Source: Sphingomonas sp. NFR04
GTDB taxonomy: Bacteria; Pseudomonadota; Alphaproteobacteria; Sphingomonadales; Sphingomonadaceae
Assembly: GCF_900114095.1 (NCBI RefSeq)
Contig: NZ_FORV01000005.1
Location: forward strand, 62,001 to 126,000
Length of the DNA: 64,000 nt
Reading direction: 5' to 3'
The position numbers and the translations under genes are program-made. The notes under the pieces are model-generated. The model did no database searches and was not told the DNA's origin. It saw only the letters and a program-made list of their open reading frames with translations. Of the stretch, positions 1 through 6,827 are shown piece by piece (positions within the stretch are counted from its first letter, which is position 1; every line of letters starts with the position of its first letter).

Positions 1-879
1 CTGGGCGGTCACCGTCAGCGGCTCGCCCTCATTCTCCCACAGGTGCGCGACCAGCGTGCGGACCTGGTTGATCACCGCCGAGCAGGCGACGATCGCAATG
101 TAGGCGAGGAAGGCACGCAGCGGCAGGATGCCCGCCACGGTGATGCCGATCAGCGTGATCGCGAACAGGCTCGCGCCCAGTTCCTGCCAGAACCACTGGC
201 GACGGAACTCGCCCTCGGGCGCGCGGCGCTCGAACTTCGGGTTGATCTGCAGCCCCGAATAGCGCGCCACGACGAGACGGCGCAGCTTCGGCGAGAAGAG
301 CGACAGCGGCGCCAGCACCGCGAAGCGGAGCAGCAGCCCGATCGGCATCAGCACCGACACGAGCAGGAACAGCGGCAGCGTCCACGGCTTCATCAGCGCG
401 AGCGGCAGATATTCCGGATCCTGATCGGTGCCGTAGCGGGTGCGGGCATGGTGGATCGTGTGGATGCCCTCATACATGAACGAGGGCAGCAGCAGCGGCA
501 CGCCGACGAACGCGTTCCACGCGGTGCGGAAGCCCGGCAGCAGCGAATGCTTGAGATGGGTGATCTCGTGGATGAACAGCTCGGCACGGTACAGCGCGAG
601 CACCGCGATGATGCCGCCGATCACCGCCACCCAGGGCGAGGCCGCGAACATCGCGGTCGCCATGCCGGCATAGCCGATCGCCGCGGAAAGGAAGCAGTCG
701 GTCCAGTACATCGCCTTGTTGGGCGTGTGGAGATCGCGGGTCAGCTCCGCGGCGGCGCGCAGCATCGCGCGGTCGTCGGGAACGCCCGACAGCCGGATGC
801 GCGCAATCGTCGCCGAGATTTCGGCGTCCGGGGCGTCCGGATGATCGAAGGCTAGCGATTGGGTCATAGGTGATGCCAT
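1..879 (-). CDS. Fatty acid desaturase family protein (C-terminus outside window)
   Basis: Membrane di-iron enzyme of the fatty-acid desaturase/hydroxylase type, which oxidises an acyl chain or lipid. The reading frame runs off the window start, so the C-terminus is missing. Two of the expected histidine boxes are visible: HEITH (HxxxH) and HTIHH (HxxHH). Hydrophobic segments lie around the first box and again near the end of the visible part; a third histidine box would be outside the window. The start may be ATG at 879, with AAGG just upstream, or the in-frame ATG at 867. The divergent neighbour is a GNAT acyltransferase of a family that contains bacterial ceramide synthase, so a role in sphingolipid or fatty-acid modification is plausible. 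The substrate is not determinable here. Confidence 0.75.
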   Translation of the reverse strand, partial: MASPMTQSLAFDHPDAPDAEISATIARIRLSGVPDDRAMLRAAAELTRDLHTPNKAMYWTDCFLSAAIGYAGMATAMFAASPWVAVIGGIIAVLALYRAELFIHEITHLKHSLLPGFRTAWNAFVGVPLLLPSFMYEGIHTIHHARTRYGTDQDPEYLPLALMKPWTLPLFLLVSVLMPIGLLLRFAVLAPLSLFSPKLRRLVVARYSGLQINPKFERRAPEGEFRRQWFWQELGASLFAITLIGITVAGILPLRAFLAYIAIVACSAVINQVRTLVAHLWENEGEPLTVTAQ

Positions 880-1017
880 TGGCCTTAGATAGTGGCTACA
901 AGGTGGCATTACAGGGCCCGGAAGGGGCAAGGCGCTGCACTGCCGCGTATGGCTTGACAGGCGCCTCCGGACGCAAGACTGCATTGCGCCGTATCAAGAA
1001 TTTCTGGGGGACTCCGC

Positions 1018-2175
1018 GTGGCTAGTGCCGATCTCAAGGTCCGGCCCGTTTTGGGCAAGGCCGACACCAAGGCTTTCATCGAACTCGCCTATCGCCTGAA
1101 CGGCGACGATCCCAATTGGGTCGCGCCGCTGCGCGACGAAGTGGCGGGCACGATCGATCCGAAGAAGAATGGCTGGTTCAGCCATGCCGAGGCGCAGCTG
1201 TTCCTCGCCGAGCGCGGCGGCAAGGTCGTCGGCCGCATCTCCGCGCATATCGACACGCTGGCGCTGCAGATGCCGCCCGAGCAGGGCTTCGGCCCCGGCA
1301 CCGGCTTCTGGGGCCTGTTCGAGGCGGAGGATCAGGAGGTCGCCGCCGCGGTGATCGCGCAGGCCGAGGACTGGCTGCGCGCCAAGGGCATGACCAAGGC
1401 GCTCGGCCCGGTCAGCCTGTCGATCTGGGAAGAGCCCGGCCTGCTGGTGAAGGGCCATGACCATTCGCCGACGGTGCTGATGGGCCACCATCCGGCGCGC
1501 TACCAGGGCTGGATCGAGGCGCAGGGCTATGGCCCGGCCAAGAAGATCGTCACCTATGAGCTGGACATCAGCAAGGAATTCCCGCCGATCGTGCAGCGCA
1601 TCGTCGCCGCCGGCGAGAAGAATGCCCGCATCCGCATCCGCGAGGTCAACAAGGCCAAGTTCGCCGAGGAAGCGGCGATCATCCTCGCCATCCTCAACGA
1701 TGCCTGGGGCGACAATTGGGGCTTCGTGCCGCTCACCCAGCCCGAGGTGGACGATGTCGGCAAGAAGCTGAAGCCCTTGGTGTTCAACGACCTGATCCGC
1801 ATCGCCGAATATGATGGCGAGCCGGTGGCGTTCATGGTCACCCTGCCCGACCTCAACGAGCCGCTGAAGCCGCTCAAGGGTTCGCTGCTGCCGTTCGGCT
1901 GGGCCAAGCTGCTGCTGTGGCTGCGCAAGCCCAAGGCGCGGACGATGCGGGTGCCGCTGATGGGGGTGGTGAAGCGCCTGCAGAGCTCGCGCATGGCGAG
2001 CCAGCTGGCCTTCATGATGATCGAATATATCCGTCGCGCCTCGGTCGCCAATTACGGCGCGAGCCGGGGCGAGATCGGCTGGATCCTCGACGACAACCAG
2101 GGGATGATCGCCATCGCCGACGCGATCGAAAGCAAGATCAATCGCGAATATCTGATCTACCAGAAGGCACTCTGA
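1018..2175 (+). CDS. GNAT-family acyltransferase, YghO-like; candidate bacterial ceramide synthase
   Basis: A 385-residue protein of the large GNAT-like family that includes E. coli YghO. The N-terminal half carries the typical pattern of an RPV start, a 'DDPNWVAPL' segment, 'HAEAQLFLAER' and 'GKVVGRISA', as in acyl-CoA-binding GNAT folds. From memory, the Caulobacter ceramide synthase bCerS belongs to this family, and sphingomonads make sphingolipids, so N-acylation of a sphingoid base is a reasonable hypothesis but is not shown here. The start is GTG at 1018 with a GGGGGA ribosome site about 5 nt upstream. It is monocistronic: a strong hairpin follows the stop and the next gene is convergent. 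The divergent neighbour is a desaturase. The family assignment is firm; the substrate is inference. Confidence 0.7.
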   Translation: MASADLKVRPVLGKADTKAFIELAYRLNGDDPNWVAPLRDEVAGTIDPKKNGWFSHAEAQLFLAERGGKVVGRISAHIDTLALQMPPEQGFGPGTGFWGLFEAEDQEVAAAVIAQAEDWLRAKGMTKALGPVSLSIWEEPGLLVKGHDHSPTVLMGHHPARYQGWIEAQGYGPAKKIVTYELDISKEFPPIVQRIVAAGEKNARIRIREVNKAKFAEEAAIILAILNDAWGDNWGFVPLTQPEVDDVGKKLKPLVFNDLIRIAEYDGEPVAFMVTLPDLNEPLKPLKGSLLPFGWAKLLLWLRKPKARTMRVPLMGVVKRLQSSRMASQLAFMMIEYIRRASVANYGASRGEIGWILDDNQGMIAIADAIESKINREYLIYQKAL

Positions 2176-2185
2176 TCGCGAAGGT

Positions 2186-2215
2186 GGCAGCGGGCGGTGC
2201 TTGCCGCCCGCTGCC
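2186..2215. terminator. Bidirectional terminator hairpin
   Basis: A perfect 12-bp stem (GGCAGCGGGCGG / CCGCCCGCTGCC) with a 6-nt loop lies between the convergent ends of the GNAT gene and the small secreted-protein gene. There is no long U tract, so it is called from stem strength and position. Confidence 0.65.
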
Positions 2216-2224
2216 GACCCAGCC

Positions 2225-2488
2225 TCAGCGCCGCGCCAGCGGATCGATGCCGGTGTCCTTGATCCACTGATCGCGCGTCTTGCACTGGCGCGGCCGTGCG
2301 ATGTGGCTGCCGGTGACCACTTCCGGCTGCACGCAAACGCGCACCGAGCCGGCTTCCGTCTTCGCCGTGCTGTCGACGCGCTTGTCCTTGTCGGGGGCGG
2401 CGCTGGCCGGAACGGCGGCGACGGCGATCAGCGCGCAGGCGCCGAACAGGGTGGCGCCGATACGAGCAGTACGAGCGAAATTGGTCAT
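2225..2488 (-). CDS. Small secreted cysteine-pair protein
   Basis: An 87-residue protein with an N-terminal signal peptide (basic start, hydrophobic core, PASA|AP cleavage site at about residue 30). The mature part is short and basic, with a conserved pattern 'CV...QCKTRDQWI' holding two cysteines that could form a disulfide in the periplasm. It is a paralog of the next gene upstream on the same strand, which has the same 'CKTR-x-x-WI' ending. An AGGAGA ribosome site lies 6 nt before the ATG. Function unknown. Confidence 0.75.
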   Translation of the reverse strand: MTNFARTARIGATLFGACALIAVAAVPASAAPDKDKRVDSTAKTEAGSVRVCVQPEVVTGSHIARPRQCKTRDQWIKDTGIDPLARR

Positions 2489-2581
2489 GTTGCTTCTCCT
2501 GGAAATGGCGTGCGGGATCGTTCCGCCGCACGCGATGCGGGGGTTGTTCGAGGTATTGCGATGTCGGTCGCTGCCGGGTGA

Positions 2582-2860
2582 TCAATATTCGTGGAAAGGA
2601 TCGTTGCCCTCGCGGATCCAGGCCTCGCGGGTCTTGCACTCCTTGGTCTTCTTGTCGGTGCCGTCCGCCGCCTTGCGCTCGACGCACCAGACCAGCTTGC
2701 GCGCGGTCCGGTTCAGCGTGCTGATGTCCTTCTTTGCGGCGACGGGAGTCGCTTCCGGATCCGGTGCCGCCTGCGCGGAGGCCGCGGCCGTCAGCGTCGT
2801 GGCGAGCAGCACGGCGGCGGGGATCAGGCCGAGGAATTTGGGGGTGCGATACGTGGTCAT
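2582..2860 (-). CDS. Small secreted cysteine-pair protein, paralog of the adjacent gene
   Basis: A 92-residue exported protein. A hydrophobic signal segment (about residues 10-32, ending ASAQA|AP) is followed by a short mature domain with 'WCVERK...ECKTREAWI'. The two-cysteine pattern and the CKTR-x-x-WI motif match the 87-residue neighbour downstream, so the pair arose by tandem duplication. The spacer between them is about 90 nt and each gene has its own ribosome site. No enzymatic motif is visible and the function is unknown. Confidence 0.75.
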   Translation of the reverse strand: MTTYRTPKFLGLIPAAVLLATTLTAAASAQAAPDPEATPVAAKKDISTLNRTARKLVWCVERKAADGTDKKTKECKTREAWIREGNDPFHEY

Positions 2861-3081
2861 GTCAGGCTCCTGTGGACTTAGGGATCCGACGCTCCTTCGT
2901 TTCCGCCGGTACCCAAGTGTTTTGCAGGAGCCGTGCCAGTTTCACGGATGCTTGTTTTTCAACTACTTAGCGATATTCATTGTAGTGTAATAGCGCTATA
3001 CAACAGCACGTCACGCCAAAGCTTGGCACTTTCCACCAATCGCGATGCCAAGCCGAACGCAAAGATCGGATTCGACGCGCC

Positions 3082-3852
3082 CTAGCGCAGCGTCACCCAG
3101 GTCGGCGCATGGTCGCTGGCCTTTTCCCGGCCGCGATAGTCCTTGTCGACGCCGGCGCCGGTGAAGCGGTCCGCCGCCTGCGGGCTGAGCAGCAGATGGT
3201 CGATGCGGAAACCCGCGTCGCGCTGCCAGGCGCCCGCCTGATAGTCCCAGAAGGTCCACACACCGCCCTTGGGGAAGCGCGTGCGCAGCGCATCGGTCCA
3301 GCCCTGCGCGAGCAGCTTCCGGTAGCGCTCGCGCGATTCCGGCTGCATCAGCGCGTCCTCGGCCATGGCGCGGACCGAGAAGGTATCGTCGTCATTGGGG
3401 ATGACGTTGAAATCGCCCGCCAGGATCGCCGGCCGCTCCTCCGCGAGCAGCTGCGCCGCACGATCGTAGAGCCGGTCCATCCAGCGCAGCTTGTAGTCGA
3501 ACTTCGGCCCGGGCTGCGGATTGCCGTTGGGCAGATACAGCCCGCCGATGATCAGGTCGCCGACCTCGGCCTCGATATAGCGGCTATGGGCATCCTCGGG
3601 ATCGCCCGCGAGGCCGCGCTGGCGCTCGACCGGCTGCTGGCCCTTGGCGAGGATCGCGACGCCGTTGAAGCCCTTCTGGCCGTGCCACACCGCGCCGTAG
3701 CCGGCGGCCTCGATCGCGGCGACCGGCAGCGTGTCGTCGGAGCTCTTCAACTCCTGCAGGCACACGATGTCCGGCTGCTGCTCGGTGAGATACTCGACCA
3801 GGCGGTCGATCCGCGCCTTGATGCCGTTGACGTTGTAGCTGACGATTTTCAA
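3082..3852 (-). CDS. xth: Exodeoxyribonuclease III
   Basis: AP endonuclease / 3'-5' exonuclease of base-excision repair, 256 residues, usual length for the EEP family. Visible motifs in order: 'SYNVNGIKAR' near the start, 'CLQELK' with the catalytic Glu, 'YLPNG', 'LAGDFNV' with Asp-Asn, and 'FRIDHLLLS' plus 'SDHAPTW' with the catalytic His at the C-terminus. The start is a TTG directly before 'KIVSYNVNG'; a longer frame exists upstream but would overlap erpA and adds non-conserved residues. The gene begins 10 nt after the erpA stop, so the two are probably cotranscribed. Confidence 0.93.
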   Translation of the reverse strand: MKIVSYNVNGIKARIDRLVEYLTEQQPDIVCLQELKSSDDTLPVAAIEAAGYGAVWHGQKGFNGVAILAKGQQPVERQRGLAGDPEDAHSRYIEAEVGDLIIGGLYLPNGNPQPGPKFDYKLRWMDRLYDRAAQLLAEERPAILAGDFNVIPNDDDTFSVRAMAEDALMQPESRERYRKLLAQGWTDALRTRFPKGGVWTFWDYQAGAWQRDAGFRIDHLLLSPQAADRFTGAGVDKDYRGREKASDHAPTWVTLR

Positions 3853-3862
3853 AGGGCTGCGC

Positions 3863-4207
3863 TCAGATCGAGAAGCTGGTGCCGCAACCGCAACCGGATG
3901 CCGCATTGGGGTTGGTCACCGCGAAATGCGCGCCGCCGAGATTGTCGATGAAATCCACCTGCGCGCCACGCACTAGGTCCAGGCTGACCGAGTCGACCAC
4001 CAGCCGCACGCCATCCACTTCGGCGACGCTGTCATCGGCCTCCACCCCCTCGGCCAGGCCGAAGCGATACTGGAAACCCGAACAGCCGCCGCCTTCCACC
4101 GAAAGCCGCAGGATCGCGGGCTTGGCCTGCTTGGCGGCGATCGCGGCGACGCGCGCCGCGGCGGCGGGCGTCAGTGCGATGGCGGACTGGTCGATGGTCG
4201 TCGTCAT
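3863..4207 (-). CDS. erpA: Iron-sulfur cluster insertion protein ErpA
   Basis: A-type carrier that hands Fe-S clusters to apoproteins; 114 residues. The three cluster-ligating cysteines are present in 'GGGCSGFQY' and the C-terminal 'GCGCGTSF'. It is followed at once by xth. The A-type family (ErpA/IscA/SufA) is certain; the ErpA assignment rests on overall similarity and on an Fe-S context elsewhere in the window (cysteine desulfurases, SufE). Confidence 0.9.
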   Translation of the reverse strand: MTTTIDQSAIALTPAAAARVAAIAAKQAKPAILRLSVEGGGCSGFQYRFGLAEGVEADDSVAEVDGVRLVVDSVSLDLVRGAQVDFIDNLGGAHFAVTNPNAASGCGCGTSFSI

Positions 4208-4247
4208 GGGCGTCAGATAATGCGCCCATGCCCGTCCGGCAATGCGC

Positions 4248-5423
4248 TCAGCGCTGGCCGCGCGGACCGCCGACGCCGCCCGCCACCGGAGCCTGCGCGA
4301 TATATTCGCCTGACTGGATGAACGGGATCGGATTGATCGCGCGGCCGTCGAGACGGACCTCGTAATGGAGGTGCGTGCCGGTCGAGCGGCCGGTCGAGCC
4401 CATCAGGCCGATGATCTGGCCGCGATGGACGCGGGTATTGTCCGCAACCAGAATCTTCGAGAGATGGCCGTAGCGCGTCTCCATTCCGCGACCATGGTTG
4501 ATCTCGACGAGGTTGCCATAACCGCCCTGGCGGCCGGCATGCGAGACGATGCCGTCCGCGGTCGCGTAGATCGGCGTGCCCATCTGGCCGGGAATGTCGA
4601 CACCGGCATGCATCGCCGCGGTGCCGCGGAACGGATCCGAACGGACGCCATAGTGCGAGGTGAAGCTGACATGCTGCACCGGCTGCATCGACGGGATCGA
4701 AATGGTGCTCGATTCGATCGAGTCGAGCTTCTTCCAGGTCTCGAACAGCGAGCGGAACTGGGCATCGGCGTCGGCAGTGGTCGCGGCAGCCGCGTCCTCG
4801 TCGCTGACCGGCTCGTACGGGCCGCCCATGGCGACGTTCACCTTGACGAAGCGATTGGGCGCGAGGCCGAGATGCTGGATGCGGGCGGCGGCCTGGCGCA
4901 CGCGCGCCTCGCCGACCTTCTGTGCCTGTGCAGCCAGCGCGACCTGGCGCGCCTCGACCTTGCGCAGCGGCGCGACGATCTCGTCGGTGAGCGCGCTGGT
5001 CTGCTGGGGCAAGGCCTTGAGATCGGCTTCGAGCACCGAGCGATCGGCCTTGCCCGAGACGACCGCGTTCAGCACCGCCTGGCGCTGCTCGATCTTGGCG
5101 GCCTGGAGCTTGGCGGCATCCTTGGCAGCGGCGACTTCGGCGCGCATCCGGGCAACCTCGGCACGCATCGCGGCGACCTGCGCCTCGGGCGAGCCTGCCA
5201 CCGGCGCGGTGTAGGAGATCGCGCCGGCCATCGCCTGCGACATGCCATAGCCGGAGAAGAGCACGGTCAGCGTTGCAGCAGTGGCGAACAGCGCCTGCGA
5301 ACGGCCGCCCACGCTGAAGCGGCGCAGCTTGCCGCCTTCGTGGAGAATCACATCACGGGTGGTGAAGAAGTCCCGGAACTTGCGTGCGAATTCGTCGTTC
5401 TTGCGTTCAGACGGTACAGCCAT
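4248..5423 (-). CDS. M23 family metallopeptidase (membrane-anchored murein hydrolase)
   Basis: A 391-residue cell-wall peptidase. The N-terminus is cytoplasmic, with one membrane segment around residues 48-65. A coiled coil follows (Ala/Lys/Glu/Gln-rich, about 75-160), and the LytM/M23 zinc domain is C-terminal. Zinc ligands are visible as 'HAGVDIPG' (H-x3-D), with 'RYGHLSK' and the final 'GTHLHYEV' (HxH). This arrangement matches periplasmic endopeptidases of the DipM/MepM/NlpD type. The ATG at 5423 is preceded by GGGGA at good spacing and is preferred over an upstream in-frame start. Confidence 0.88.
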   Translation of the reverse strand: MAVPSERKNDEFARKFRDFFTTRDVILHEGGKLRRFSVGGRSQALFATAATLTVLFSGYGMSQAMAGAISYTAPVAGSPEAQVAAMRAEVARMRAEVAAAKDAAKLQAAKIEQRQAVLNAVVSGKADRSVLEADLKALPQQTSALTDEIVAPLRKVEARQVALAAQAQKVGEARVRQAAARIQHLGLAPNRFVKVNVAMGGPYEPVSDEDAAAATTADADAQFRSLFETWKKLDSIESSTISIPSMQPVQHVSFTSHYGVRSDPFRGTAAMHAGVDIPGQMGTPIYATADGIVSHAGRQGGYGNLVEINHGRGMETRYGHLSKILVADNTRVHRGQIIGLMGSTGRSTGTHLHYEVRLDGRAINPIPFIQSGEYIAQAPVAGGVGGPRGQR

Positions 5424-5546
5424 GAGTCCCCGGCGCATTCATGGAAGCGAAGCCGGTGCGACCCGACATTCTACTTCAGGATGATGCGGACGGATTGGGC
5501 AGCCCCTGACCTCGCCGTCCCGCTTGGGGACTCTTTTGGAGGATAA

Positions 5547-6350
5547 TCAGCCAGCGGCAAGCGCTTGGTAGTAATCCCGCGTCAAACCGGCTGCTTCGCG
5601 CGCCGAGTCGTTGAACGGCGGCTTAACAGCCCCCCGAAAATGGGTGCGGACCAGTGCCCGCCACGTCGTTTCGGGTGTGCAATCGTCGGCCTTGCAGGCC
5701 GACTCAAACCACTCCGTACCAGCCCTTACGTGCCGTACCTCATCGGTGACAATGCGGGTCAGGATCTTCACGGTAACGGCGTCGCCGGCAGCGTCGAACC
5801 GCTCGATCGTGGCGGGCGTGACATCGAGTCCGCGCGCTTCGAGCACCATCGGTACTACCGCCAATCGCGCCTTGACATCATGGGCGGTCTCGGTCGCCGC
5901 ATCCCATAGCCCGTCATGCGCCGGCAGTGCGCCATAATGGCTGCCGAGGCTGCGCAGCCGCCGGTCGAGCAGCGCGAAATGCATTGCCTCGTCGGCGGCG
6001 ACCCGCATCCAGTCGTCGGTAAAGCCGGTCGGAAACTGCGCACCGAAGCGGCCGATCAGGTCGAACGCCAGGTCGATCGCGACAAATTCGATATGCGCCA
6101 GCGCATGGATCAGCGCGATCCGGCCGCGTTCGGAGCCGCCCCGCCCGCGCTTGGGCATGCGGTTGGGCGGCAGCAGCTCGGGCGCGGCGGGTCGCGCAGG
6201 GCGATCGGGCATGGCAACGTCGAAGCGGAAGTCGAGCCGCCCCAGCAGCCAATCGCGCGCGGCGGCGCGGGCCCGCATCACCTTGTCGGTCGGATCGGCG
6301 GCGTCGAGCACTGCCCGCACCGCCGCGCCTACGCTGCGCCGTTCGGTCAC
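5547..6350 (-). CDS. DUF455 family ferritin-like protein
   Basis: A 267-residue protein of the DUF455/COG2833 family, predicted to fold as a ferritin-like di-iron helical bundle. Probable metal ligands are in 'HIEFVAIDL', 'DEAMHF' and 'DEVRHV', i.e. E/H pairs at helix spacing. The GTG start overlaps the bcp stop (GTGA), so it is translationally coupled to bcp. Biochemical role unknown; the family is often called a tRNA-hydroxylase-like protein. Confidence 0.8.
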   Translation of the reverse strand: MTERRSVGAAVRAVLDAADPTDKVMRARAAARDWLLGRLDFRFDVAMPDRPARPAAPELLPPNRMPKRGRGGSERGRIALIHALAHIEFVAIDLAFDLIGRFGAQFPTGFTDDWMRVAADEAMHFALLDRRLRSLGSHYGALPAHDGLWDAATETAHDVKARLAVVPMVLEARGLDVTPATIERFDAAGDAVTVKILTRIVTDEVRHVRAGTEWFESACKADDCTPETTWRALVRTHFRGAVKPPFNDSAREAAGLTRDYYQALAAG

Positions 6351-6817
6351 CCGAGCGCCTTTGCCGCGTCCAGCACCTCGGCGGCATGGCCGGGCACCTT
6401 CACCTTGCGCCACGCGCGGACCAGCTTGCCCGAGGCATCGAACAGGAAGGTGGAGCGCTCGATGCCCATATATTTCTTCCCGTACATCGACTTCTCGACC
6501 CACACGCCCAGCGCCTCCATCAGCGCACCTTCATCCGTGGCGAGCGGCACGGTGAGGTCGTATTTGGCGGTGAACTTCTGATGCTTGGCGGGCGGGTCCT
6601 TCGAGATGCCGAGGATCTTCACGCCGAGCGCGGTGAACTCGGGCATCAGCTCGGTGAAGTCCTGCGCCTCGCGGGTGCAGCCCGAGGTGTCGTCCTTGGG
6701 GTAGAAATAGAGGACGAACGGCGCGCCCGCGCCCCATGCGGGAAGCGCGATCGCGCTGCCGTCCGCCGCCACCAGCGCGCTGTTGGGGAGCGCGTCGCCC
6801 TGCTCGATGCTCATCAT
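6347..6817 (-). CDS. bcp: Thioredoxin-dependent peroxiredoxin Bcp (single-cysteine form)
   Basis: Peroxiredoxin that reduces hydroperoxides; 156 residues. The peroxidatic cysteine is in 'TSGCTREAQDF'. The position that holds the resolving cysteine in E. coli BCP (C+5) is Gln, and no other cysteine exists, so this is a 1-Cys variant needing an external thiol. The start is the ATG pair at 6817/6814 behind a GGAG site. It lies between glnE (stop 10 nt upstream) and the DUF455 gene (overlapping start), forming a glnE-bcp-DUF455 operon. Confidence 0.92.
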   Translation of the reverse strand: MMSIEQGDALPNSALVAADGSAIALPAWGAGAPFVLYFYPKDDTSGCTREAQDFTELMPEFTALGVKILGISKDPPAKHQKFTAKYDLTVPLATDEGALMEALGVWVEKSMYGKKYMGIERSTFLFDASGKLVRAWRKVKVPGHAAEVLDAAKALG

Positions 6818-6827
6818 CTGGTCTCCG

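Noticed and set aside
3853..3906. Longer N-terminus for exonuclease III
   Set aside because: It would overlap the erpA coding end and adds residues unlike the family; the TTG at 3852 gives the conserved start.
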